From positions 248,001 through 312,000 of the forward strand of contig NZ_JAFFZW010000002.1 in assembly GCF_017826695.1 (NCBI RefSeq): a DNA stretch of 64,000 nt. Direction: 5' to 3'. Of this stretch, positions 19,606 to 28,373 are shown piece after piece. The position numbers were made by a program, and so were the translations under genes. The DNA comes from Pseudomonas alliivorans (GTDB lineage: Bacteria > Pseudomonadota > Gammaproteobacteria > Pseudomonadales > Pseudomonadaceae). Every line of letters starts with the position of its first letter. Position 1 is the first letter of the stretch. The notes under the pieces were generated by a model that was not told the origin of the DNA, made no database searches, and saw nothing but the letters and a program-made list of their open reading frames with translations.

Positions 19606-20442
19606 TCATTCGTTAAAGCCCGAAAGCCCGAGCATGTGTCGGACGTCATCCAGACTCAGCTTGGGAATGATGTCGTCAGGCACTCTGGACGTCGCCGACA
19701 GGTTGTAGACCTGAAAATCGTCACCCATCACCGAGTTCGCCATCAATTTCAGGGAAGGCAGGATCCGCGACTCGTAGTGTTGATCCAGCCCGCACGGAGA
19801 CAGCCTGGCGCCGGGCGTTTCGTAGTAGCGTCCTGCCGATTGATTCAGGTCGAAACCCACCAGAAAGACCTTGCTGAAACCAAGGTGGTGGGCCAGTTGC
19901 AGGGCCAGGTACATCACGGTGCGGGCGTCGAAAAAGCCCAGGCTCATGTCTTTGCTGAAACCGATGTCCCTGCTGCGTCGGCTGAACAGTGAAAGTTTTC
20001 TGACCAGCCCGGATCGCTGTTCGAAGAGGCTCACGGCACTCAGTCGGTCAGCCTTCTTCAGTGCGTAGACGTTGCCTTTGGGCGAACTTCGAAGGTTCCC
20101 GATCTGGCTGGCCCACAGCGCTATGTTGTCACTGATGCGCATGGCCTGGGCAAACAGTTCTGGCTGCTGTCTTGAGAAGTCCCGGTCCGAGCAGACGTAG
20201 AAATGAGGGTTGATTCCTGCCTGGGTGAACATGGAAATCGCCCCATTCATGGTAATCATGGGGATGCAGGAAAACTCCCGTATCGGGAAGTCTGCTGCCG
20301 AAGCGCCGGAGCCCACAAGAAAGACCGGCCCTGCCGCGTTGCCCTTGCACATATCAAAGTCTTGCAGATCACAGATGTCGGCGGAAAGCTCGATGGCAAC
20401 AGGCATAGAAAAATCCGTTACTTCTGACTGATGTGTAATCAT
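19606..20442 (-). CDS. WaaZ-like LPS core biosynthesis protein (possible Kdo transferase)
   Basis: 278 residues, soluble. The C-terminal half carries GFSKDMSLGFFDARTVMYLA, GFDLNQSAGRYYE and VYNLSATSRVPDDIIPKL, which resemble enterobacterial WaaZ (GFCKDISLGYC..., GLDLTGSCSRFYDE, YNLSFDTAISYDVIPFIKL). The N-terminus has FLVGSGASAADFP and YVCSDRDF, as in WaaZ and DUF115-type proteins. WaaZ adds an extra Kdo to the inner LPS core in some E. coli strains. No other LPS genes are nearby. The ATG at 20442 lacks a clear ribosome site; ATG 20406 is an alternative. Confidence 0.65.
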   Translation of the reverse strand: MITHQSEVTDFSMPVAIELSADICDLQDFDMCKGNAAGPVFLVGSGASAADFPIREFSCIPMITMNGAISMFTQAGINPHFYVCSDRDFSRQQPELFAQAMRISDNIALWASQIGNLRSSPKGNVYALKKADRLSAVSLFEQRSGLVRKLSLFSRRSRDIGFSKDMSLGFFDARTVMYLALQLAHHLGFSKVFLVGFDLNQSAGRYYETPGARLSPCGLDQHYESRILPSLKLMANSVMGDDFQVYNLSATSRVPDDIIPKLSLDDVRHMLGLSGFNE

Positions 20443-20752
20443 TGCGATGGCTTATTGATGTTATATGGTGCTGGTTAGTTGCATAAGCTGGTGTTGGATG
20501 ATAGCACCTTGTATCCAAAATAGTTCGCTAAGTTAAAGCGCTATCTCAGTCATGTATCCGGATTGTATCCATTAGTTGCTCGAATAGCGGATGGGTATCG
20601 AATATGAGTACGGCTGACTGGCTCGCAATCATGATGAGGCGTCTAGGTGTAATCCGATGGAATACATGGATTTAGAATGGAGTGATGGCATTGTGATATT
20701 GTTGCGTGATATCATTTTGGCTTGATTACTACACAGCAACGGAGTTGCAAAA
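20443..20752. promoter_or_regulatory. AT-rich divergent intergenic region
   Basis: 310 bases that are clearly richer in A and T than the neighbouring genes lie between divergent genes, so both promoters should be here. No gene, terminator or recognised operator is seen. Confidence 0.4.
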
Positions 20753-21214
20753 ATGCGTCCAGTGTCACCACTCAAACTCTCTCTCATTGCCATCGCGGCC
20801 TTTGCCGTTACCGGTTGTGCGAGCATTGTCAGCGATTCGAAATACCCGGTAGCGGTGACGTCCAGTCCGTCCGGCGCCGCTTACGAGATCGTCAATGAGA
20901 GTGGCGTTTCCGTTCGCTCGGGTGTGACGCCTGACGAGGTGACACTTAGGGCTGGAGCGGGTTATTTCGACGGCGAGAAATACAGGGTCACTTATCGTAA
21001 GGACGGTTATATCAGCAGCACTCAAACGCTCGACTCGGGCATTGACGGTTGGTACTGGGGCAACATTCTTATTGGTGGGCTGATCGGCATGCTGATCGTC
21101 GATCCCGCAACCGGAGCCATGTACACGCTACCGGAGAAGATCAATTCGACACTGGCGGTGGCGCCGGTTTCGCCAATATCTGCTGTCGGGCAGTCTTCGG
21201 TGCAGGTTCAATAG
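20753..21214 (+). CDS. Predicted lipoprotein with PEGA-like region
   Basis: 153 residues from an ATG with ACGGAG nine bases upstream. The signal peptide ends in VTGC with Cys near residue 22, so it is a lipoprotein. The mature part, VAVTSSPSGAAYEIVN, GVTPDEVTLRAG and YRVTYRKDGY, looks like a PEGA-type beta-domain. This is followed by a short hydrophobic stretch, GNILIGGLIGMLIVDPATGA. Such proteins are common in Pseudomonas and have no assigned function. A strong terminator follows. Confidence 0.75.
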   Translation: MRPVSPLKLSLIAIAAFAVTGCASIVSDSKYPVAVTSSPSGAAYEIVNESGVSVRSGVTPDEVTLRAGAGYFDGEKYRVTYRKDGYISSTQTLDSGIDGWYWGNILIGGLIGMLIVDPATGAMYTLPEKINSTLAVAPVSPISAVGQSSVQVQ

Positions 21215-21255
21215 TCTGCGGGCCAATACGCGCTTATAGTGGGCTTCCTGAATTC

Positions 21256-21292
21256 AAACGCCGCGCCTTCTGAGGAAGAACGCGGCGTTTTT
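21256..21292 (+). terminator. Intrinsic terminator
   Basis: AAACGCCGCG pairs with CGCGGCGTTT, with an inner CTTC/GAAG stem, and is followed by TTT. It lies about 40 bases after the lipoprotein stop codon. Confidence 0.88.
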
Positions 21293-21400
21293 ACGCGCGT
21301 CAGGGGAACTACATGATGTCATTGCGAGACTATAGGTTCGCTCACGCTGGACAGGCTACCTGATCAGGCGTGCATTCTTATGATCTCGGAGATCCATGAC

Positions 21401-22102
21401 ATGAAGTCTTTTTTTCGTCCCGCTCTGCTGCTGGCTGTTGCGCTGCCGTTAATACTGGCCGGTTGCGGCGACAAGGAACCGGAGCAGCGCGCCGCGTTCA
21501 CGCAGTTCCTGCAGACCCGCATTGTGGACAAGCCGGGTGTGCGCGTCCCTACACTCACTGAAGATGAAAAGAAATCCTTCGGCGACTACAGCTCCCACTA
21601 CGCTGTCATCTCGGATTTCAATGCCGGCATGGATGCGTCGGTCAAGCCACTGAACGAACTGGTGCAAAAGGGTGCGATTCGTTCGTTGAATGACGTGATC
21701 GAGCGCCGCGCCGATCTTAAGGCTGTACAGACAGGCCTCAACGACATGGGTGAACAGCTGACAAGAGAGCAGGCCAAGGCTGATGCTGCTCATGAGACGC
21801 TGAAGCAGCCGGACGATCTGAAAGTCGTCTACAACAAGGCCTATGACAAGACAGTCAGCGTGCCGGCAAACACCTTTCGCGAAATCCTGCCGCAGATCAA
21901 TGGCACATTCGAAAGCACGTTGAAGATCGCTGACTATGTTGATGCGCACAAATCGCAGATCGATCTTTCCGGCCCTGTCGCGAAGGTAAGCGATCCTGCC
22001 GTGCAGGCGGAACTCAACAGGTTGCTGCAGGACTTGAACAGTCAGGCAAGGAATGTCCAGCAAGCGCAGGCACGTCTGCAGGCGGTCATGCTGGGCCGCT
22101 GA
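21401..22102 (+). CDS. DUF3053 lipoprotein (YiaF-like)
   Basis: 233 residues with a signal peptide ending in the lipobox LAGC (Cys near residue 21). The mature protein is mostly helical and matches the DUF3053/YiaF pattern: QFLQTRIVDKPGVRVPTLT, YAVISDFNAGMDASV and VYNKAYDKTVSVPANTFR. The function of this family is unknown. The preferred ATG at 21401 has GGAG nine bases upstream; an upstream in-frame ATG at 21380 would place charged residues before the signal peptide. Confidence 0.82.
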   Translation: MKSFFRPALLLAVALPLILAGCGDKEPEQRAAFTQFLQTRIVDKPGVRVPTLTEDEKKSFGDYSSHYAVISDFNAGMDASVKPLNELVQKGAIRSLNDVIERRADLKAVQTGLNDMGEQLTREQAKADAAHETLKQPDDLKVVYNKAYDKTVSVPANTFREILPQINGTFESTLKIADYVDAHKSQIDLSGPVAKVSDPAVQAELNRLLQDLNSQARNVQQAQARLQAVMLGR

Positions 22103-22253
22103 TCCGGCGTTGCGCCTCAAGACGCAGCAGCGCTCGGGCCATCATGCAGCCGGTCGATCACACGAATGACCGGTTGCGATTTGCCCGTCACCGCCTAGTC
22201 TGTCTGGCAGACAGTCTGACGCCCTGTCAGGCCTTGCAGTGAGGAGGTATCCC

Positions 22254-22451
22254 ATGTCGACAGTACCACCGCTTTTCAATGACGAGGTTCCGGCCTGGGA
22301 TCGTTATGCGGCGGCTGCGCTCAGCACGACGATCACCTGCACCGAGACGGCGGAAGAGGCAGTAGTGGCGGCTGCCGAGCTTGCAGACAAGCTTGTCAAG
22401 GAACGCGAGAAACGGATCAAGGCTGCCAAAGAGCATCTTTTCCAGCACTGA
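22254..22451 (+). CDS. Small conserved-looking cytoplasmic protein
   Basis: 65 residues from an ATG with a strong GAGGAGG about six bases upstream. The composition is Ala-rich and helical, with a charged C-terminal helix (DKLVKEREKRIKAAKEHLF). No signal peptide or membrane segment is present. No domain is recognised. It is followed directly by an 11-bp hairpin. Confidence 0.65.
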   Translation: MSTVPPLFNDEVPAWDRYAAAALSTTITCTETAEEAVVAAAELADKLVKEREKRIKAAKEHLFQH

Positions 22452-22460
22452 TCCTCAAGT

Positions 22461-22485
22461 CGAGCCTGATCCTCGATCGGGCTCG
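22461..22485 (+). terminator. Hairpin after the small gene, probable weak terminator
   Basis: CGAGCCTGATC pairs with GATCGGGCTCG (one G-T pair) around the loop CTC. The following sequence, CGGGTCTTTAAA, has only a short T-run. Confidence 0.6.
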
Positions 22486-22552
22486 CGGGTCTTTAAAGCT
22501 GCCTTCCTGATATATAATCCGCGCTTCGCCATTCACTCCAGTCAACCGCTTG

Positions 22553-23119
22553 ATGATCAATACCACCCCAATGGAATTGAAGCTTCGCGAAGCCATGATC
22601 GAGGATTCGATGTGCGTGGCGGTATTGGGGCTGCAAGTCTTTCTGGATACCTATGCCACCGATGGCATTCGTGAGTCGATTGCCCGTGAGGCGCTGGAAG
22701 CTTTTTCCCTGGAGTCCATCGCGGGAATGATTGCCCAGCCTGAGGCATTCATTATTGTCGCCGAGTCCCGTGGGCATCTGGTGGGGTTCGCTCAGGTGGC
22801 GCTGCGCACCGCGCACGAAATGATCGACGAGGTGCAGGCGGCTGAACTGCAGCGCCTTTACGTGCAGGAACGCTTCACCGGGCTGGGAGTAGGGAAGCGT
22901 CTGCTCAAGGCAGCCGAACAGCAGGCCGCACTCGGTGGCGCGCTTCTGCTTTGGGCGACGGTCTGGGCGGGCAATGATCGGGCGCTGGGCTTCTATCCGC
23001 AGATGGGCTATGGGCTCGAGGGCGCACCCATCTATGTGTTTCAAGGCGAAGCGCACGAGAATCGGCTGTACGCCAAACGGCTGGATGGCTCTGAACCTGA
23101 ATACCTGGTTTCGCATTAA
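22553..23119 (+). CDS. GNAT-family N-acetyltransferase
   Basis: 188 residues. The acetyl-CoA-binding motif A is visible as [20 protein letters not shown] near residue 105-124 (R/Q-x-x-G-x-G as RFTGLGVG). Later strands include [20 protein letters not shown] and GYGLEG, typical of the fold. The substrate cannot be predicted. ATG 22571 is an alternative start; neither has a good ribosome site. Confidence 0.85.
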   Translation: MINTTPMELKLREAMIEDSMCVAVLGLQVFLDTYATDGIRESIAREALEAFSLESIAGMIAQPEAFIIVAESRGHLVGFAQVALRTAHEMIDEVQAAELQRLYVQERFTGLGVGKRLLKAAEQQAALGGALLLWATVWAGNDRALGFYPQMGYGLEGAPIYVFQGEAHENRLYAKRLDGSEPEYLVSH

Positions 23120-23124
23120 GTGCA

Positions 23125-23510
23125 TTGGATGTACGCATCCTGGGCAAGGCCTCTTCCATCAACGTGCGAAAGGTGTTGTGGGCCTGTGAGGAACTGGCAA
23201 TACCGTTCACTCAGGAAGACTGGGGCAGCGGTTTCAGGTCGACCGACAGCGCAGCATTTCTGAGGCTTAATCCCAATGCCATGGTGCCGGTCATCATCGA
23301 CGGTGATTTCGTGCTCTGGGAATCCAACACCATCATCCGTTATCTGGCCGGTCATTATGAGGGCGATCAGCTCTATCCCAAGGAGCCGAAGGCGCGGGCG
23401 CGAGTGGATCAGTTTTCGAGCATCCCGACCTGCCGGCGGTCAATGGATATTACGAACGGCTGAGTCATCGACCGGGCTATCTGTTGTACGGACGAGACGG
23501 TATCTCGTGA
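23125..23510 (+). pseudogene. Glutathione S-transferase with internal deletion
   Basis: The first ~95 codons encode a GST thioredoxin-like N-terminal domain: [34 protein letters not shown] and [15 protein letters not shown]. After KARARVDQF the frame shifts, and in another frame the sequence continues as [20 protein letters not shown] then YLLYGRDGIS-stop at 23510, which is the end of a GST. Nearly all of the helical C-terminal domain (roughly 80 residues) is therefore missing, with a deletion point near 23413-23418. The start is unclear (TTG at 23125). The product is unlikely to work. Confidence 0.8.
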
Positions 23511-23583
23511 CGTCTGATGGCGTCAGTGTTTATCCTGCATGCCCATTTGACTCCACTCCATTACCCTTAAAGGAAGCGCGGCA

Positions 23584-24009
23584 GTGACCCTCATCAGAAT
23601 AACCGCTGGCGGCTACTCGTTCCTGGCCGAAACCAACCCGGACGCGCCGAAGACTGTCGCTGCGTTCTTGAAGCTGCTGCCCTATAAGCAGAAATTCATT
23701 CATGTGCGCTGGAGCGGCGAGGGTTGCTGGGTGCCGCTGGATGATTACGAATTGAAGCTCGATGACAGCCTGGTCGGCTTTGAAAATGCCACCAGTCATC
23801 CTTCTGTGGGCGACATCCTTTTTTATCCCGGCGGCTACAGTGAGACCGAAATCATCCTGGCGTATGGTTCGTGTTGCTTTGCCAGCAAGATGGGGCAGCT
23901 GGCGGGTAATCACTTCCTGACGATCACAGAAGGTAAGGAAAATCTGCGCAAGCTGGGCGTGAAAACGTTGTGGGAAGGCGCGCAGGACGTGGTATTCGAG
24001 CTGGTTTGA
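23584..24009 (+). CDS. DUF3830 family protein (cyclophilin-like fold)
   Basis: 141 residues from a GTG preceded by AAAGGAAG. The sequence, with ALLPYKQKFIHVRWSGEGCW-like text (KLLPYKQKFIHVRWSGEG), SVGDILFYPGGYSETEIILA and NHFLTITEG, fits the DUF3830 family, a small cyclophilin-like barrel of unknown function. It has no signal peptide. It stands alone, so the neighbourhood gives no clue to its role. Confidence 0.75.
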   Translation: MTLIRITAGGYSFLAETNPDAPKTVAAFLKLLPYKQKFIHVRWSGEGCWVPLDDYELKLDDSLVGFENATSHPSVGDILFYPGGYSETEIILAYGSCCFASKMGQLAGNHFLTITEGKENLRKLGVKTLWEGAQDVVFELV

Positions 24010-24134
24010 GTGTTGCTGTTGACGAAATGCTGGCGAGATGCCGATTCGCCAGTATTTTTTGGAACCGCCGATCTTCGCCAGGGGTCTAGTCAACAATGCT
24101 TCCACAACCGGGAAGCCGAACTGGAGACCAGTCC

Positions 24135-24578
24135 TTGAATATTTTCGAAGCACTACGCGAAAGCCATGATCGTCAACGCGGCTATGCCGACGCACTGATT
24201 CAGACCAGTGGCGATTCAGAAGCAAGGGCTCAGGCCTACAAGCAACTCAAGGAAGAACTCCAGGCGCATGAAACCGCCGAAGAGCGTTTCTTCTACATTC
24301 CGTTGATGGAGCATGACAACGGCATCGACCTGAGTCGTCACGCCATTTCCGAGCATCACGAAATGGACGAGATGATGGAAGAACTGGACGAAACCGAAAT
24401 GTCCAGCCCAGCCTGGCTGGCGACTGCGAAAAAGCTCTCCGAGAAAGTGCACCACCATTTGAAGGAAGAAGAGCAGAAGTTCTTTCAGATGGCTGGCAAG
24501 CTGTTGGATGAAAAGCAAAAGCAGTCGTTGGCAGGCAAGTACGTGAAAGAGTACGAAGAACAGATCGCTGAAGGGTAA
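24135..24578 (+). CDS. Hemerythrin HHE cation-binding domain protein
   Basis: About 147 residues forming a single four-helix hemerythrin-like domain. Candidate iron ligands are visible in ESHDRQR (near residue 8-14), QAHETAEERFFY, SEHHEMDEMM and HHHLKEEEQKFF. Such proteins bind di-iron and have been linked to oxygen or nitric oxide sensing and stress. A TTG at 24135 with GGAG eight bases upstream is preferred. The ATG at 24096 would add a non-conserved extension (MLPQPGSRTGDQS). Confidence 0.85.
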   Translation: MNIFEALRESHDRQRGYADALIQTSGDSEARAQAYKQLKEELQAHETAEERFFYIPLMEHDNGIDLSRHAISEHHEMDEMMEELDETEMSSPAWLATAKKLSEKVHHHLKEEEQKFFQMAGKLLDEKQKQSLAGKYVKEYEEQIAEG

Positions 24579-24626
24579 CGGGCGGTTGCGGTGCTAGAAT
24601 CGTTTTTTTATCAGTGAAGGCATGAC

Positions 24627-24974
24627 ATGAAGTTAGCGATTCTGGTGATTGCGGCAGCGGTGTTGGTCGGATGCGCGGCGCCGTCGAATTCAGCACGTTC
24701 AGGCGGACCGTTCAAGATTCTGTCCAGCACCAAACCGGCAGCTGCCGTTGCCCAGTGCATTCAGGTGACCTGGCAGAACGAAGCCATGTTCGGCAGCTCT
24801 GCTGACGTGTTCATGGACAAGCTGTCCGGAGGGGGCTTCACTGTGTTCACCACAGAGACTCGCTATTTCGCGGATGTGCGTCCCCAGGGCGCCGCGTCCA
24901 CTGTCGATTTCTATGCCGCCCCGAGCGATACCCAGACAGGCCTGCGTTCCGCTGCCATTGCTACCTGCCTTTAG
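24627..24974 (+). CDS. Small predicted lipoprotein
   Basis: 115 residues. The signal peptide MKLAILVIAAAVLVGC ends in a lipobox with Cys 16. The mature protein contains two further Cys (AQCIQVTW and a C-terminal ATCL). The family is unassigned, but similar short lipoproteins occur across Pseudomonas. A strong terminator follows at once, so the gene is probably monocistronic. Confidence 0.72.
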   Translation: MKLAILVIAAAVLVGCAAPSNSARSGGPFKILSSTKPAAAVAQCIQVTWQNEAMFGSSADVFMDKLSGGGFTVFTTETRYFADVRPQGAASTVDFYAAPSDTQTGLRSAAIATCL

Positions 24975-24985
24975 CATCATCCTTC

Positions 24986-25010
24986 AGGCCCGCCACTCTG
25001 GCGGGCCTTT
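24986..25010 (+). terminator. Intrinsic terminator
   Basis: AGGCCCGCCA pairs perfectly with TGGCGGGCCT around CTC, followed by TTGCTT. It begins 12 bases after the lipoprotein stop codon. Confidence 0.88.
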
Positions 25011-25224
25011 GCTTGCAAAAAGCAAAACCAATGCTGTCTTCTCATCTATTGATTGCTGTGCGCCCAATTGCGACGCGAACGCACAGTGGTGGGGCTTTGG
25101 TACCCAACCGTTGCCGTAAATAGCGCTGTTTTCAGCAAGCCCTCGAATCCGGCTTGCCGCACGTCTATCACACTCCTTTGATTCGCCTCACTTTTTTTGC
25201 AGTCTGCTTCTGCCAGGCAATCTG

Positions 25225-25240
25225 TGGCACACTTTCTGCT
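25225..25240 (+). promoter_or_regulatory. Candidate sigma-54 promoter of the ABC/deaminase operon
   Basis: TGGCACACTTTCTGCT fits the -24/-12 consensus TGGCACRNNNNTTGCW with a single mismatch, and the GG and GC pairs are correctly 12 bases apart. It ends about 70 bases upstream of the binding-protein start, in the only sizeable gap before the operon. Confidence 0.6.
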
Positions 25241-25309
25241 CTCTATTCCGTTGTTACATACCTGAATCCGCTATAGCGGAATAAAGACAAACCCGGTGGA
25301 GTTCATGTG

Positions 25310-26161
25310 ATGCGCTACGGACCTTCTTTTCTGAAAACCTGTGTATTTGCTTTGGCAGCGGCTGTCACCTTGGTCAACCCTGCAATGGCGGCAGAGGGCA
25401 GCAAACTGGACGCGGTATTGAAGCGCGGAAATCTGGTGGTCGGCACGGGCAGTACCAATGCGCCGTGGCACTTCCAGGGGGCGGACGGAAAGTTGCAGGG
25501 GTTCGATATCGACATCGGCAGGATCATCGCCAAAGGCCTGTTCAATGACCCGAGCAAGGTCGAATTCGTGGTTCAGTCCTCGGACGCACGCATTCCCAAT
25601 CTGCTGACGGACAAGGTGGACATCAGCTGTCAGTTCATCACCGTCACCGCCAGTCGCGCACAACAGGTTGCGTTCACCTTGCCGTATTACCGTGAAGGCG
25701 TCGCGCTGCTGCTGCCTGCCAACAGCAAGTACAAGGAAATCGATGACCTGAAAGCCGCAGGCGACGGCGTCACGGTTGCCGTGCTGCAGAACGTCTACGC
25801 CGAGGAGTTGGTTCATCAGGCGCTACCCAAGGCGAAGGTCGATCAGTACGACAGCGTCGACCTGATGTATCAGGCCATCAACTCCGGCCGTGCCGACACC
25901 GCAGCGACCGACCAGTCCTCGGTCAAGTACCTGATGGTGCAGAACCCTGGCCGTTATCGTTCGCCAGCCTTCGCCTGGAGCCCGCAAACCTATGCCTGCG
26001 CAGTCAAGCGTGGCGATCAGGACTGGCTGAACTTCGTCAACACCGCCTTGCATGAAGCCATGACCGGTGTCGAATTCCCGGCCTATGCCGCCTCGTTCAA
26101 GCAATGGTTCGGCGTGGACCTGCCAGTGCCTGCGATCGGCTTCCCGATGGAATACAAATAA
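25310..26161 (+). CDS. ABC transporter substrate-binding protein, polar amino-acid family
   Basis: 283 residues with a Sec signal peptide ending near PAMAA (about residue 28), so it is periplasmic. The mature part begins with VLKRGNLVVGTGSTNAPWHF and GFDIDIGRIIAKGLF, typical of family 3 (glutamate/histidine-type) binding proteins. The start is taken as the ATG with GGTGGAG upstream; a GTG precedes it directly. It is the first gene of an operon with two permeases, an ATPase, RidA, IclR, a D-amino-acid deaminase and a sugar-acid kinase. An amino-sugar acid or D-amino acid is therefore a likely ligand (inference). Confidence 0.9.
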   Translation: MRYGPSFLKTCVFALAAAVTLVNPAMAAEGSKLDAVLKRGNLVVGTGSTNAPWHFQGADGKLQGFDIDIGRIIAKGLFNDPSKVEFVVQSSDARIPNLLTDKVDISCQFITVTASRAQQVAFTLPYYREGVALLLPANSKYKEIDDLKAAGDGVTVAVLQNVYAEELVHQALPKAKVDQYDSVDLMYQAINSGRADTAATDQSSVKYLMVQNPGRYRSPAFAWSPQTYACAVKRGDQDWLNFVNTALHEAMTGVEFPAYAASFKQWFGVDLPVPAIGFPMEYK

Positions 26162-26182
26162 GTCGGATCGAACCTCTCTAAA

Positions 26183-26212
26183 GGCAGGGTCAGCTAAAGC
26201 GCTTACCCTGCC
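26183..26212 (+). promoter_or_regulatory. Intercistronic hairpin after the binding-protein gene
   Basis: GGCAGGGT pairs perfectly with ACCCTGCC around a 14-base loop, with no T-run. Such hairpins after binding-protein genes often stabilise the upstream mRNA and let it be expressed above the permease genes; this role is inferred. Confidence 0.6.
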
Positions 26213-26226
26213 GGGTACAGGCAACC

Positions 26227-26889
26227 ATGAACTATCAGTTGAATTTTGATGCCGTCTGGCGCGATTTTCCAAGCCTGCTGGCGGGGCTGGGCCTCGGACT
26301 GGAACTGGCCCTGATCTCGATTGCCATCGGCTGTGTGATCGGTCTGATGAACGCGTTCGCACTGCTGTCGCGTTACCGCGCGTTGCGTATCGTGGCGTCG
26401 ATCTACGTCACGGTGGTGCGTAACACACCCATTCTGGTGTTGATTCTGTTGATCTACTTCGCGCTGCCAGGCCTGGGCATTCGTCTGGACAAGCTGCCGT
26501 CGTTCGTCATCACCCTGTCGCTGTACGCAGGCGCCTACCTGACCGAAGTGTTTCGCGCCGGTCTGCTGAGCATCCACAAGGGCCAGCGTGAAGCAGGGCT
26601 GGCCATCGGTCTGGGCGAGTGGCAGGTCAGGGCGTACATCGTGGTACCGGTGATGCTGCGCAACGTGCTGCCGGCACTGTCCAACAACTTCATTTCGCTG
26701 TTCAAGGACACCTCGCTGGCCGCTGCCATCGCGGTGCCGGAACTGACGTATTACGCGCGCAAGATCAATGTCGAAAGCTACCGGGTGATCGAAACCTGGC
26801 TGGTGACAACAGCGCTGTATGTCGTGGCCTGCTACGTGATTGCCACGCTGCTGCGCACCCTCGAACAACGTCTGGCGATTCGCCGCTAG
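26227..26889 (+). CDS. ABC transporter permease, polar amino-acid family
   Basis: 220 residues with about five membrane helices. The cytoplasmic EAA loop is visible in EAGLAIGLGEWQVRAYIVVP, and TVVRNTPILVLILLIYFALP is typical of His/Glu-family permeases. It pairs with the next permease to form the channel of the importer whose binding protein is encoded just upstream. Nine bases separate it from the second permease gene. Confidence 0.92.
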   Translation: MNYQLNFDAVWRDFPSLLAGLGLGLELALISIAIGCVIGLMNAFALLSRYRALRIVASIYVTVVRNTPILVLILLIYFALPGLGIRLDKLPSFVITLSLYAGAYLTEVFRAGLLSIHKGQREAGLAIGLGEWQVRAYIVVPVMLRNVLPALSNNFISLFKDTSLAAAIAVPELTYYARKINVESYRVIETWLVTTALYVVACYVIATLLRTLEQRLAIRR

Positions 26890-26898
26890 GAGGCTGTC

Positions 26899-27561
26899 AT
26901 GTACCAACCCTCTGGCTGGTTGCAGGAAGTGTGGAATGCCCGTGAAGTGCTGTGGTCGGGTTTTCTGACCAGTATTCAGTGTTCGGCGCTGGCCATTCTG
27001 TTCGGCACCCTGATCGGTATGTTTGCCGGTCTGGTGCTGACCTACGGCGGTTTTTTTGCGCGCCTTCCGATTCGGCTGTACGTCGATCTCATTCGTGGCA
27101 CACCGGTGTTCGTACTGGTGCTCGCGGTGTTCTACATGGTGCCCGCGCTGGGCTGGCAGATCACTGCCTTTCAGGCCGGAGCACTGGGGCTGACGTTGTT
27201 TTGCGGCTCGCACGTGTCGGAAATCGTGCGCGGTGCCCTGCAGTCGATTGCGCGAGGACAGCTGGAGGCGGGCAAGGCGATCGGGCTGCGGTTCGGCCAG
27301 TCACTGCGGTATGTGCTGTTGCCGCAGGCCATGCGCCAGATTCTGCCGACCTGGGTCAATTCCTCGACCGAGATCGTCAAAGCCTCGACCCTGCTATCGG
27401 TGATCGGCGTTGCCGAGCTGCTGCTCAGCACCCAACAGGTTATCGCCCGAACCTTCATGACGCTGGAGTTCTACCTGTTCGCCGGTTTTCTGTTCTTTCT
27501 CATCAACTACGCCATTGAGCTGCTCGGGCGATACATCGAAAAACGGGTGGCCTTGCCATGA
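26899..27561 (+). CDS. ABC transporter permease, polar amino-acid family
   Basis: 220 residues, the second membrane subunit. The EAA loop reads [20 protein letters not shown] and the helix after [20 protein letters not shown] is family-typical. The ATG follows GGAGGC. Its stop overlaps the ATPase start by four bases (ATGA), so the two are translationally coupled. Confidence 0.92.
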   Translation: MYQPSGWLQEVWNAREVLWSGFLTSIQCSALAILFGTLIGMFAGLVLTYGGFFARLPIRLYVDLIRGTPVFVLVLAVFYMVPALGWQITAFQAGALGLTLFCGSHVSEIVRGALQSIARGQLEAGKAIGLRFGQSLRYVLLPQAMRQILPTWVNSSTEIVKASTLLSVIGVAELLLSTQQVIARTFMTLEFYLFAGFLFFLINYAIELLGRYIEKRVALP

Positions 27562-28349
27562 CACAGACCCAGACCAAAGCCCTTTCACCCGCGTTGCTCA
27601 GCATCGAGGGCCTGCACAAATCCTACGGCACTGTCGAGGTGCTCAAGGGCGTCGATCTGCGCATGCAGAAAGGCAACGTCGTAACCCTGATCGGCTCCAG
27701 CGGCTCGGGCAAGACCACGCTGCTGCGTTGCGTCAACCTGCTGGAAGAGTTTCAGGGCGGACATATCCGGCTGGAAGGCCAGGACATCGGTTACAGCGAA
27801 ATCAATGGCAAGCGCACCCGTCATCCCGAGCGGCTTATTGCCCAGCACAGAGCCATGACGGGCATGGCGTTCCAGCAATTCAACCTGTTTCCGCATTTGA
27901 GCGCGCTGCAGAACGTGACACTCGGGCTGCTCAAGGTCAAAAAGATGCCCAGGGATCAGGCGGTAGCGCTGGCAGAAAAATGGCTGGATCGGGTTGGCCT
28001 GCTGTCGCGGCGCGATCACTTCCCGGGCCAGCTGTCTGGCGGTCAACAGCAGCGCGTGGCGATTGCCCGAGCCATCGCCATGAACCCCAGTCTGATGCTG
28101 TTCGATGAAGTGACCTCGGCGCTGGACCCGGAACTGGTGGGCGAGGTGCTGAATGTCATCAAGGATCTGGCGGAAGAGGGCATGACCATGTTGCTGGTCA
28201 CCCATGAAATGCGATTCGCTTATGAAGTGTCCGATCAGATCGTGTTCATGAATCAGGGCCGTATCGAGGAGCAGGGCCCGCCCAAGGCGTTGTTCGAACA
28301 ACCCAAATCAGCGCGCCTGAGCGAATTTCTCAAAAACATCCGGTTTTAA
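27558..28349 (+). CDS. ABC transporter ATP-binding protein, polar amino-acid family
   Basis: 263 residues with the full ABC set: Walker [10 protein letters not shown] near residue 44, the Q-loop in [15 protein letters not shown], the signature [14 protein letters not shown], Walker [17 protein letters not shown] and the switch His in LLVTHEMRF. It powers the importer encoded by the three preceding genes. The start overlaps the upstream permease stop. Confidence 0.94.
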   Translation: MTQTQTKALSPALLSIEGLHKSYGTVEVLKGVDLRMQKGNVVTLIGSSGSGKTTLLRCVNLLEEFQGGHIRLEGQDIGYSEINGKRTRHPERLIAQHRAMTGMAFQQFNLFPHLSALQNVTLGLLKVKKMPRDQAVALAEKWLDRVGLLSRRDHFPGQLSGGQQQRVAIARAIAMNPSLMLFDEVTSALDPELVGEVLNVIKDLAEEGMTMLLVTHEMRFAYEVSDQIVFMNQGRIEEQGPPKALFEQPKSARLSEFLKNIRF

Positions 28350-28373
28350 TAACGTTTCAGGAAGGAGAACCCC

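Noticed and set aside
24061..24090. GGAACC considered as a second HrpL box
   Set aside because: No CCAC follows at 15 or 16 bases.
26203..27213. Minus-strand open frame of 336 codons
   Set aside because: It is antisense to the two permease genes, and the His/Gln-rich product is typical of a shadow frame.
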